This document shows positions 32,860 through 42,156 of a stretch of DNA of 64,000 nucleotides, in pieces. The notes under the pieces were generated by a model that did not search any database, was not told the DNA's origin, and worked only from the letters and a program-made list of their open reading frames with translations. The stretch is taken from NCBI RefSeq assembly GCF_000350225.1, contig NW_005178982.1, positions 1-64,000 of the forward strand, given 5' to 3'. The DNA comes from Chondrus crispus (lineage: Eukaryota; Rhodophyta; Florideophyceae; Gigartinales; Gigartinaceae). The number at the start of each line of letters is the position of its first letter. The stretch's first letter is position 1. A program made the translations under genes and the position numbers.

Positions 32860-33852
32860 TTACGACCTGTAGAACTGTTCGTTGTCTAGCTGAAGTACAT
32901 CTGGTCGGACAAATATTTTCCTCTGCAGTTTTTCAGCAGATTGCAAATGCGCTTGGTTTATGTCCGTAGACCAGAGGTTAAAACCAAGGATCGTTGCCAG
33001 AGCAACGAGTATTCGAATTGATGACTGCTTCAGATTTGTGGCATTGTGAACAACACTGCGCTTGTCACGGTCCATATGTCCACCGAGAACATAGCGTGCC
33101 TTTAGAACTTCTTCTCCATTCTCGACGCCATTGATAGCCAATACAAAGCGAGATGGCACAATATTTGGCTTCTCCGGTAGTTCCTCTTTCATGACCAGCT
33201 TGAACGTACCTCTCTTTAAGAGCCCTTCGATCTCGCGTCTCTTCGCTTCATCAAATTGGGCACTTCGTGGATCCCTGGGAGAAATTACCTCTGTGAGATA
33301 CGTATGTGCGGGCAAGCTCTTCTGCATATTGGCTGGTTCCTGATTCACCAGAGGAGGAGCACTTATGCTCTGTCCTGCGGCATTTTCTGTTGCAGGCGGC
33401 CGTGGATGACTACTATGTCTTGTAGCGACTCCTCTGGCGGGGCTCTGGTGGTGCTCCGGTGAATCAAGAAGGCTGGATATGGAAGGCAGTTTGGCAGGCT
33501 TGACTTGCGCAAGATTGAACATGCACGGACCAGTACGATCACCAAGGTCAACGTAGTTAGCCTTCCCATCTACGGAGGACACAGGATATGGTCCGGTCCA
33601 CCGTCTCAGATTGTCTCTGAAGACATAAACGGGCTGATTCAGGCGGAAATAGAACTTAGCAGAGGGCGGGGGCTTTCGGTTCAATGCCTGTTTGACCCTT
33701 CTCTGTGCAATGATTTCAGCATACTCATCCCGAGCTGATAAAATTGCTTGTTCCCTTTGAACTTGGTTTGGAAGGCCTGAGTATACTCTTGGGATGCGCG
33801 GGAGTCTCCCAAACACTATTAGCGATGGCACAAGGCCCTTGGGTCCGGCCAT
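32860..33852 (-). pseudogene. Copia integrase C-terminus and start of reverse transcriptase
   Basis: A 330-codon frame. The first 130 residues resemble an integrase C-terminal region (GLVPSLIVFGRLPRIPRV, RRWTGPYPV). A low-complexity Pro/Ser linker follows. The end is the copia reverse transcriptase N-terminus: RREIEGLLKRGTFKLV, IVPSRFVLAINGVENGEEVLKARYVLGGH, WSTDINQAHLQS. The frame breaks at 32860 before the YVDD box. To the right, 33725-34314 holds further shifted fragments (NELFAEYRLRPSTQ) without a recognisable integrase core, so the catalytic part of integrase has been lost. Confidence 0.85.
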
Positions 33853-34764
33853 GTATTCGAAGTGGGTGACATCTGAGTACTCGGTCGTAGTCTGTACTCT
33901 GCAAAAAGCTCATTAGCTCTGTTCTTCAAGGTCGAGTCGTTACTATAAAGTGCGCTAGAAACGGCTTGTGGCACAAACAGACCTCTCCTTTTGCTCCACA
34001 GTTACACCTGAGAACTGTAGAACTGCTCGCATGTGAAAGAACAGAACATTCATTTTGAGGCAAGGAACGGAAAGCAAGGCCTCCGGCAGAAACAATTCTT
34101 GCAGAGCGTCAATGCTTGCATCCGTTGACATGTACGTGGTAGACAAGATATGCAACAATCCATCCTTAAATACATGCTGTTCCTCAGACAGCACTCGCAC
34201 TTTCTCGATATTGTCGATGAGACTTGTACGCGCATGTTCACGTGTACTCTCTTGTGTGACGCTGTCTACCATAAATCCAGTTTCACTCAGTCCACGAGAG
34301 AGGTTCTTGTTCACGAGACTGAAAGCAACTCCGACCCGTAGCCTCGCTCAGATTACTGCCGACTCCGCTTGTGCCAACTAGGAGACCCACACTCACAGTG
34401 ATTTGGGTCGGTCCTATAGCACTAAGTAGGACTTACTGCGCACCGTGTTCAACGGAACAGGGGGTACGGCGAATATATAGCCTGGCAGTAGCCCTCGCAC
34501 TAACGGTCCAGAGGACCGCTTCGCACTTTAGTCCGGCAAGCTCTGCGCTACCGGTAACCGGGCGCAAGATTTGCGGCGAGCTCAAGGCTCGCTCTAGCTA
34601 GCTTTGTCTTGTGGCTCCGGCAAGACGACGAGCAGAATCGCGTTCAGTTTCGTGTGCAACCAATCTCTCTCGTTTTCCAGGTCCGGTTTCGGCAGTGGCT
34701 TTTGGAGTCAAGTGACGATTTTGGGAATGCGGGTAGGCCAACGTTTGTTCCATCCACTTATAAG

Positions 34765-35162
34765 TGTTCTGGAAGCAGGGTACCTTTCTCGTAGCGACGC
34801 GTGGCGCGGCAGTCCTGCACCCTTTCCGAGGGGTGCAGTGGTGTGACGCGGCAGTGGCGGGACTCACGAGGGCAGCAGACTGCTCTGTGCAGTTGTGCTT
34901 GCTTCAGAAGTTTGATAATGTCAAGCGGCTGAGGATCGTGTCTCTCCCAGATTTACTCACCCAAGCCAGAGCCGGCTTGATATAAACAAGTGGAGCTATA
35001 CCTACGTATCGCAAAACGCAAACAGAACCATATCTCTCTGATGTGGGAGTTGTCTCCGACTAATTAATATCTAGAAATTAACCAATAAAATGTCCAACAT
35101 CACAAGTTGATGATTCGAATAACTTCCTTATGTAAGCACCATCACTTATGTAAGCACCGTCA
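34765..35162 (-). repeat. 5' LTR of the copia element
   Basis: 398 bp, the partner of 31353-31750, followed on the plus strand by the target duplication CAAAC. On the coding strand the bases after this LTR begin CTTATAAGTGGATGGAAC, in which TGGATGG may be part of the primer site. Confidence 0.9.
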
Positions 35163-35754
35163 CAAACTAAGCTCCTTTCCGACTATGCAACTGATTTCGC
35201 GCCATCAAAAAGGACCCCATATAGCCACTCGGGGATGGAATGCATGGTGCAGACCAAAAAAATGGAATAGAACTACATAAACCACTAACTGTGGGAACGA
35301 GATGGCCTCCGAATTGCCTAAGTTGTGTGCTCTCGCCCCAGAACGGTCAGCTCGAGCCCGGATTTTGTCTGACACAAGGAGGGTTCGTAGACAAAGTGCA
35401 GAGATGAGGGCTGTGAGGCGTGCATTTGAGATCTGATTGATGGGCCACGTCGCTTTCTGTTGAATGCACCAGAAATACGAATTAGGAAAATCCCTCTAAA
35501 CAGGCTCCATTTGAATGTTTTTAGCTGACGTGTTGTCAGAGCAGGTGCCTATCACCAAAGTCGACTGTTGGTATAACAGATGCGTTTTTGTTTGAAGATG
35601 CGCTCGACTCTTTAAAGTGTCCAAATCGTTAAAGAAATGCTTTTTTTTTAAATCTATCCAGCTCAGTGTCGGTAACAGAACAAAATACGAATTAGGGACC
35701 GAACAGTTACATGTAGACCAAGGTTATTAAATCTCACCCCGTCGGTATACCATG

Positions 35755-35813
35755 CTGTATTACCATATGGTAAACTATGTATATTGCGAAGGGTATAGCT
35801 CTATACCCTTCGC
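35755..35813. repeat. Two neighbouring palindromes
   Basis: TTACCATATGGTAA is a perfect 14-base palindrome near 35758. At 35786-35813, GCGAAGGGTATAG and CTATACCCTTCGC flank a two-base centre. The rest of 35168-36245 shows no gene: only short open frames and AT-rich sequence. Confidence 0.8.
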
Positions 35814-36245
35814 AGTAGAGTAGCATGTTTTGGTCCGAGTCCATGCTTGATACTGTATTGCATCAACAGTAAACAACAGCTACGCAAGAACGATACGTTT
35901 CATGTGCGAGTGAATACAATTTCCCGTGTTCAAAGTGACGATATTAGGAATTCTGATGTCAAGATTGCAAAGGCTGTAGCAGTAGCCATGCGGTTTGCAC
36001 GATGGTGTGCACAACGTTAAATAGGGTTTAAAAGGGCCGAGTTCCTAAAGGGTCTCCTCTTCAATGCAGTTGTGCTCCCAAGGTAACCGCGGAAAAGCTG
36101 GAATGCAAAACTATAAAAATTCAAGCGAAGGTTGGGCTATCTTGAGATGCTCTCTTGACATCCACACAGCGTCTCTGATCAATTCAGAAGGGGTCACACT
36201 CCATATGAAAAGGGCGGGGGTTTCTAATCGAAGTGCAGTTGCTGA

Positions 36246-36735
36246 CTAGTGTCTAGACGACCGGCAATTTGCCTCATATGAGGTCAGGCTTGGCCTCATA
36301 TGAGGCCGGGTTTTTTTTTGCAAAAATGTATACATTAAATCGAAATTTTATAAAATCAGTTTAGACACCATTTCTTTAACCAATATTCCCTCGGTAATAG
36401 CTTCCTGCAAAACATCGGGATAGCAGTTATGAATACACAGAAATACTAAGAATCTAATATAGTTTCAACAATCGGATGATATTTTAAACAGGCGTTTTGG
36501 TTTCGAAGATATCAACAAAAAACGTTTTGATGTTCTTTAAAAAAGCTTCTTCTTTAGGTATTCTCAAAAAGCCTGGAAAGGACGTGCAGATCTCACCAAG
36601 CTCCACCCTTCCAAAGCGCAGAAGTCAACTGCGGTGGCGAGAGTATATTTTTCCATTTTGTTCAGCTCGCACAAGTCGAGAAAAATTAAGTTGAAAAGTG
36701 ACCTCATATGAGGCCATTTGTCACCTAGACACTAG
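36246..36735. mobile_element. MITE copy 1 (490 bp)
   Basis: Ends CTAGTGTCTAG at 36246-36256 and, inverted, at 36725-36735. Just inside, the 12-base palindrome CCTCATATGAGG occurs at both ends and twice at the left. The body matches 46509-47009 at most positions. On the minus strand both copies share coding-like similarity (GEICTSFPGF..IPKEEAFLKNIKTF in this copy), with stops. No clear target duplication was found. Confidence 0.75.
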
Positions 36736-37323
36736 AGCTCATGGTTTTCTTGTGCTAAAAATCAGGGAATGTGTAAAGAAGTGTATTGTGTGAGAGCAAG
36801 GCAACCAGTGCGCTAAATTTCGAAATTTTAGAGATTTTCCCCTGTTGGCATGTCAACTGGTGCGCTAATCGCATTTTTCGGTTGCTATCTGGAAGCACCT
36901 ATCTCTATATTCGTTTCTTTCCTGGCGCAGGATAGAAATGGATATAGCACGCGATCACTCAGAATTCATCGATATTTCATAATCACTATAACCAGTCATC
37001 TTTCGAGTGCTATATGCGCCGTGCTTCAGACCCCTTGTCTTGGCGAAAAACTTGGGAAAAACTAATACTCGGCCCCTTGCGGGCCGTCACATATGGCGAC
37101 GCACTTGTTGCGTTGCGCACTGTTTAGAGCGCTGCATGGCTAAAAATGTGCGCTATAAATTAGCGCACTGGTTGCCTTGCTCTGAGCGGTGTGCTCTGAT
37201 CCCACATGGTAGTGCTACGCAAAACACGGGCTTGAGGGGCGTCCGTTGGAGGTGTAATGCGTCCAGGCGAATCGAAAGTTGAACAAAAAAAAGGGACAGC
37301 GGGGGATGAAAGAAACAAAAGAA

Positions 37324-37444
37324 GAAGTGGGAGCTTAGCGCCTTAGACCACTCGGCCACGCTGCCTAATCAATTGTGACAGCGGTGAGATTCGAACTCAC
37401 GCATACAAAGTATACTACGACCTGAACGTTGCGCGCCCCACTTC
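37324..37444. repeat. 8-bp inverted repeat flanking the permuted tRNA
   Basis: GAAGTGGG at 37324-37331 and CCCACTTC at 37437-37444. In the precursor RNA these would pair (nine pairs counting one G:U) and bring the two tRNA pieces together at the anticodon arm, as expected for the splicing helix of a permuted tRNA precursor. Confidence 0.75.
37336..37429 (-). tRNA. Circularly permuted tRNA-Leu(CAG)
   Basis: On the minus strand the 3' part of the tRNA comes first. 37429-37376 holds the end of the anticodon stem, loop TTCAGGT (anticodon CAG), stem CGTAG, variable arm ATAC-TTT-GTAT, T arm GTGAG-TTCGAAT-CTCAC, acceptor strand CGCTGTC and discriminator A. After a 10-base spacer (37375-37366) the 5' part follows: acceptor strand GGCAGCG, TG, D arm GCC-loop-GGC and the start of the anticodon stem CT, at 37365-37337 (one base, A, at 37336 is ambiguous). 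The acceptor strands pair 7 of 7 with one G:U, and joining CT to ACG gives a perfect 5-bp anticodon stem. The mature length is 83 nt before CCA, normal for a class II tRNA-Leu, and A73 fits leucine. The A box lies downstream of the B box, opposite to normal genes. Two separate partial tRNAs are unlikely because the stems match. Confidence 0.88.
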
Positions 37445-38131
37445 GCTGATGAAGTGCGGATTTCATTTGTATTTATACCCGAAGTTATTTGTGATCCAAA
37501 GCATGAAAATCGGATCGCGAATGGATCACGTTGGGGGCCTCTGAAAAAATTAGGGGAGAACGGCGCCTCGAATGGATCAGAAATAGGATTTACAGTTCTC
37601 TGTCAACCAAGTGCAAAAGGCGGGCGGGACGCGGCGGTGCGGAAGACCTCCCGCAAGGCGGTGAATTTGAGGCGGTGGATGTGTGATGGCCGAATTCAGA
37701 GGCGTCATCGGGCGCTGTTCCACTTCCGGGCATCGTTCCGCTGTTCCGCCTTGATTTCGACCAGTTTCTGCCATCTGCCGCATGGATCAAAGTGTTTTGA
37801 TCACGTACTCATGCCCACGTACTCATGCCCAGCCTTAGGTACCGCTCCCGCGACAGACGCTTCAACGTGTCCACTGTAAAGAAACCGCGGTAGTCCACCG
37901 CCAGAAACAGCCCAGGTCGCCAGCCATCGACAAACAATGAAAGACCTCGTTACAGGCACAGGGTACACTATGCCCCGAGGGTGTTCACGGCAACGATAAA
38001 GCCAGTGGGTTTAGTGGCATGGGTGGCATTACCCGTCTTAGCCGCACGCAGCGTACGCTAGTCGAAAAGCCCAGGTTACCACTCGAGTGGTACAATGACA
38101 AAACTCACGGCAAGCAGCTGCCGACCTCGCT
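37445..38131. other. Intergenic, no gene seen
   Basis: A 141-codon plus-strand frame (37454-37879) has no recognisable domain and no host-like start context. This is the 3' flank of the gene at 38132-39007. Confidence 0.4.
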
Positions 38132-39007
38132 TTATTTTGCAACGGTAAATGAGATCTCACTCCCCTTCACCACAAAGTTCTGGCTCGTGTTGGACCTGCC
38201 GCCCCTCCTACTCACCAATTTCCCCATCACGGTCACCCTGAGCTTCCAAGTCGTCGGGCCCTCCTCACAGTTTGTCGTGTGCTCCGCAAACACGTTATAC
38301 GTCCCATCCATGAGCATCTTCCCTCTGTACACGATTCTCTCCAGCCCGCTGCGCTTCTTCGTCCCGCACGTGACTTCGTTACGATCCTTGAGCAGCCGTC
38401 CCGCCTCGCTGCGCGGCGCCGCGAACGACACCATGCCACCATCCGGCTCCGTCACAAACAGGTCCAAGTCATCGTTCGAGTTCCACATGAGCTCGACCTG
38501 CACCTCGACGACGCGCGAGCGAAACGCGACGCAGTCGCCCGCGGCGCCGCCCGTCTGCACGTTCCTCATGTCGGCGCGGAGGGCCCACGAGCGCACGGGC
38601 AGCTTGACGCACTTGGCGGTGAGCGCGCCGACGACCGGGCGCGCGATGATGACCGAGCTGTTCCGCCGCACGGCCGTGCGGAAGGTGTTCTTCGGCAGCG
38701 TGCGCCCGCTGCCCGTGGGGAGGCGCGACACCAGCGTCGTCGCGTCCCGCGTCACCATCGCCTCCCCCGTCGAGAACACGCGCACCTCCGACCCGTTGCG
38801 GCAGATCGGCTGGCTCGCCTTGGCCCCCACTTTCGAAAACACGGCTAGCTGCGGACCGCGACATAGCTCGAATTCACACTCGCCGCCGCACGACAGCGGG
38901 GTGGCCATCCGCTCGGAGGCGAACGGGAATGAGGCGCATGGCGTCGCGGTGAGGCACAGCAGGCAGGCCAGGGTGATGGAAGCGAGTCGGTTGGGTTGGA
39001 ATAGCAT
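38132..39007 (-). CDS. Secreted protein with DUF2135-like domain
   Basis: 291 codons, intronless and GC-rich at third positions. Residues 1-25 form a signal peptide: MLFQPNR, then a hydrophobic core ASITLACLLCLTA and small residues before FPF. A Cys-containing N-terminal part (residues 38-70, CGGECEFELC) is followed from about 165 by VVEVQVELMWNSNDDLDLFVTEPDGG, LKDRNEVTCG, DGTYNVFAEHTTNCEEGPTTWKLRVTV. This is the pattern of DUF2135/YfaP-like beta-sandwich domains (DLDLxVxxPxG, then GxYxVxxxxxxxC). The protein is likely exported through the secretory pathway; the domain's molecular role is not known. The leader on the coding strand (39008-39060) contains three copies of a TCAAACCACC-type repeat. 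Confidence 0.82.
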   Translation of the reverse strand: MLFQPNRLASITLACLLCLTATPCASFPFASERMATPLSCGGECEFELCRGPQLAVFSKVGAKASQPICRNGSEVRVFSTGEAMVTRDATTLVSRLPTGSGRTLPKNTFRTAVRRNSSVIIARPVVGALTAKCVKLPVRSWALRADMRNVQTGGAAGDCVAFRSRVVEVQVELMWNSNDDLDLFVTEPDGGMVSFAAPRSEAGRLLKDRNEVTCGTKKRSGLERIVYRGKMLMDGTYNVFAEHTTNCEEGPTTWKLRVTVMGKLVSRRGGRSNTSQNFVVKGSEISFTVAK

Positions 39008-40142
39008 GGTGGTTTGAGGGTGGTTTGAGGGTGGTTTGAGCGATTGTGGTGGGGAAGGTCAAAATACTTTCCAGCGGTTGTGGTTGCAATGCGAGTGGCG
39101 AAACGAGATTCGAGTTGCGGTTGATATACGGGGAAGAAGGAAGATTCGGCGGCGGGGTGCGTGGACAGGATGGACACAATTGGGGTGTTGAGGGGGGCTG
39201 TTGAGGGGGGGTGTTGAGAGGGGTTATAGAGGGGGGGGTTATACATATATGTATAGAGTGGGGTTGAGTAGGAATGAGATGTATGATTTGGTGCACAGGG
39301 GAGTTTTTTCTCCAGCGGCGAATTTGGTGTGTTGCGGGCGGGCTTAATATAGAGGGGGCAGTCTCGCGGGATAAAGTACGGGGAACCCATGGAGTGTACC
39401 AAGGGTACAGTAAAATACGTAGTTTACATCACTGGCGACGGAGGTACCCTGTACACGCATCGGGCTCCGACGTGCCTTGATCCTGACCAATCTGTTTGCA
39501 ATGTGTTTTGCAAGCGTGTGCAACTCGGCGTAACGTTGCCGTCCGGCTTGTCGGAGGACGTGCATGACCACTAGTACGGTAGTGTGACGGATGCACCACA
39601 GCGCCGGACTGTACGTGCATGGGCAATGGTTGTACCCTCCGAAGGGTACCGGTACCGGTACCTACCATACAGGGCCGTCGGTAAAGCCCCTCCTCTGTTT
39701 GATTCGAGAAAAGGTGGTCCCACCTCCCAGGAGGTGATGCATTCCTCAAGCACAGCGACTGTGGAAATGGGCTCTCTCTACCGTAAACCATTTACACAGT
39801 TGATGGTTTTTGTGTTGGGGGATTTACGGAGCCGCGGTACGTAACCGAATAGCGTTCCTCGATCGACGTCATGTACGGTATGCATCCATTTTCCAGGGCG
39901 GCGAAGAAATTCAATTTCTTCCAAATTTTTTCTCGCATCCCTCACCGCAGTCTTGCGATCAAAGGCGATCCGGGATACTGTATACGGCGTGCCGTAAAAG
40001 TACCTAGAAGGTACCGTACAATTGTACGAACCGTATACTGCACACTTCTTCCCACTCTCACGTTGGAGAGCATCTCCAACGGCGAGGGTCTATAAGCACA
40101 CACTCACACTCACACTCACATGCTGCACGAACAAACACGTGT

Positions 40143-40190
40143 GCCGTCCTGTGCTCCGTCCTGTGTTCCGTCCTGTGCTCCGCCCTGTAT
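40143..40190. repeat. 12-bp minisatellite, four units
   Basis: CGTCCTGTGCTC, CGTCCTGTGTTC, CGTCCTGTGCTC, CGCCCTGTATGC in tandem, just downstream of a CACACT-type simple repeat at 40097-40122. Confidence 0.85.
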
Positions 40191-41838
40191 GCCCCCCACC
40201 CCATGAGCACGCCTGCCGTTCACTAGTTTCGATGCAGCGCACGTACTTACAATATCCCCGTCGTTCTCGCCACCCAGCCTCCCTGACCGTACCCACTGCA
40301 AAAGCAATCACACTCTGCGATTTAGAAACTGTCCCCTGGGACCTGGGACAATGCTTAGAGAAGCAAACTTCGAAAAAAGAACGACGAAACCCCCTTCTTC
40401 TTTTCTCGCAACCGCCGTACGGAGTTGAAGAGAGCGCGATCCACAGAAGACCCGGAGAGAGGAAGGCTGTTGTCGCTTCCCCCTCTGTCACACCTGCTTC
40501 TACTCTAACAGCAACAACCAGAAGAAAGCCACCTACGCCATGTGGGTATGTACCGTACTTACAGTACCCTTGGTGCAGTGCTTTGCGCTTGCTGCGTACG
40601 GTCACTGCGATGTCAGGGGGATTCTATTCCCTCCGTCCAATGACCTACAGCACTCAACTTGTGTAGGAAGCCAACGCCGAAGAGCACTGCAACAAACGGA
40701 AAGCCTGCCGTTGTCTGTGCGGATCTATGAAAAGTCACGAGGGGAAGGGGCTCCTACCGGGATCAGCAGCGAAAAGCTTGCGGATCACCACTGGGAACAT
40801 ACGAGGAGCGTTTCGACGTGACAATGCAAGCCGCCGAATGCCGTTGCAGGACACGTCCTGTGGGTGGGAAATCTCCGCGGCCATGTGATGATGCCCACAC
40901 CCCACCGCCTTTATCGCTGCCATGACAAACATTGGACAAACATTTCATGACAAAATGCTAATGCCCACGTATCGCCGCACATCCCCTTGTCTACCGGCTG
41001 ACGGGGACATACGCGCCGTGACAGCGGTGACATTAACAGGTTTTGGGGAAAACCGTAATGTTACTGAAAAGGGCTTGGCGGGGTTCAGTGCAGTGCAAAA
41101 ATTGCAGATGTCCGCACTACTGCCGAAAATGTCTGCACCATAGTGCAGACAATAATCAAGCCAACAATTGTACTGTAATTACAATGGTTGACAGTCGCTG
41201 TAGCAGCCGATAGACAAGCATATTGTCGCCTCGATCCCATCGTGCAGACACGCTGTGCGTCGTGCGATATGAGGCCCTCGGCAAGCCTCGGTGCTCATAT
41301 CTGCACTCGGCGCGTGTCTGCACTCGAATCGAGGCGACAACCCCTACTTGTTTCTTTCGCACCTTCATACGTCTACTAGGTATTCGTCATGTGCCATGCC
41401 TGCATGCCTCGGTACGACAGGATGTCTTCGCCGAGAAATTTTAGCCGCTATTCACGTAGGCAGTCAAAACGACCTCGTTGTTTGGGTCCCTGTACAGTAT
41501 GCCACCGGGCCGCCGCTCCATTGGCATGCCATGCGCGAAGCACCGTACAATACTACGGACTACAGTCCATATCAATAGTGCAGTACTGTGCCACGCTGTA
41601 AAATACTGCACTATTGGTGTATTGCACTACTTCAGGAAAGATCTCGCCAATCACTTTTACAGCGTAGGTTTACTTGAAGAAATGTACGTTACACACGTGT
41701 CGAAAGTCGTGACAAGCGGCTTTGACCTGCACTATTGACGGTTTGCACTAATCACAACTTCACTATTGGGGAGGTATGTACTCGCTGTAGTTCGAAGGTC
41801 AAGAGGGACTGCCCTTCCTTACTTATATCCCTGATCTA

Positions 41839-41900
41839 CGGTACCAACCGTACTGTACCCTAAAGGGTACGGTACCTGAAGGTACCGAAGGGTACTGTAT
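41839..41900. repeat. Cluster of nested GTAC/GGTACC palindromes
   Basis: Within about 60 bases the motifs CGGTACC, GTACCC-TAAA-GGGTAC, GGTACC, GGTACCG and GGGTAC pair with one another in several overlapping ways. A smaller cluster of the same kind (GGTACCGGTACCGGTACC) lies at 39646-39663. Confidence 0.7.
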
Positions 41901-42156
41901 GATCGGGGCATTTGTCTCAACGTGCCCCCTCCCCCCCTTTGGCCATTTTCAGTCTCTGGCCGAAATGTTTACCAGCAGCAAAAATCAGCAGCTCTCACCT
42001 TAGAACGGCCATAGCTTTAAGTCACGCAGACATGTTATTCTTCGAACCACTTTAAATACCTAGTCTTCTCTCGCTCATCTCTTCATCATCACATCGTCAC
42101 GCACACACTCAGAATCTCTCACACACCATTTTACTAGTTTTCCTACTCAAGTTCCT

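Larger units (their letters stand above)
31353..35162 (-). mobile_element. Ty1/copia retrotransposon with large internal deletion, 3,810 bp
   Basis: Two 398-bp LTRs (31353-31750 and 34765-35162) begin TGTTCTGGAA and end in CA. The target duplication CAAAC lies at 31348-31352 and 35163-35167. Coding runs on the minus strand, so the right LTR is the 5' one. A purine-rich tract (GAGAAAGCGGAAG on the minus strand) sits at 31751-31763 next to the 3' LTR. The LTRs differ at only about three positions by eye, so insertion is recent. The inner part is only about 3 kb: gag, protease and most of integrase are missing. Confidence 0.92.
31241..35710. mobile_element. Inverted-repeat DNA element split by the copia insertion
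   Basis: Left end 31241-31267 and right end 35684-35710 are reverse complements at 25 of 27 positions, with the core GTCCCTAATTCGTATT. A related subterminal motif CCTAAYYCGTATT recurs at 31273-31285 and, inverted, at 35470. Without the copia element and one target copy the host element would be about 655 bp, the size of a MITE. No coding is seen in the remaining flanks. Confidence 0.6.
39008..42156. other. Intergenic, repeat-rich, no gene seen
   Basis: About 3.1 kb without a supportable gene. It holds G-rich repeats (39168-39240), GGTACC clusters (39644-39664, 41839-41900), a CACACT array (40097-40122) and a 12-base minisatellite (40143-40190). The longest open frame (40022-40666, 214 codons) runs through the minisatellite and shows no domain. 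The last 100 bases before 42157 are pyrimidine-rich and probably carry the promoter and leader of the next gene. Confidence 0.45.

Noticed and set aside
38019-39017. 332-codon plus-strand ORF
   Set aside because: It lies opposite the signal-peptide protein at 38132-39007. GC-rich codon bias keeps the other strand open; no start context and no domain.
40022-40666. 214-codon plus-strand ORF
   Set aside because: It runs through simple and minisatellite repeats and has no domain or host-like leader.
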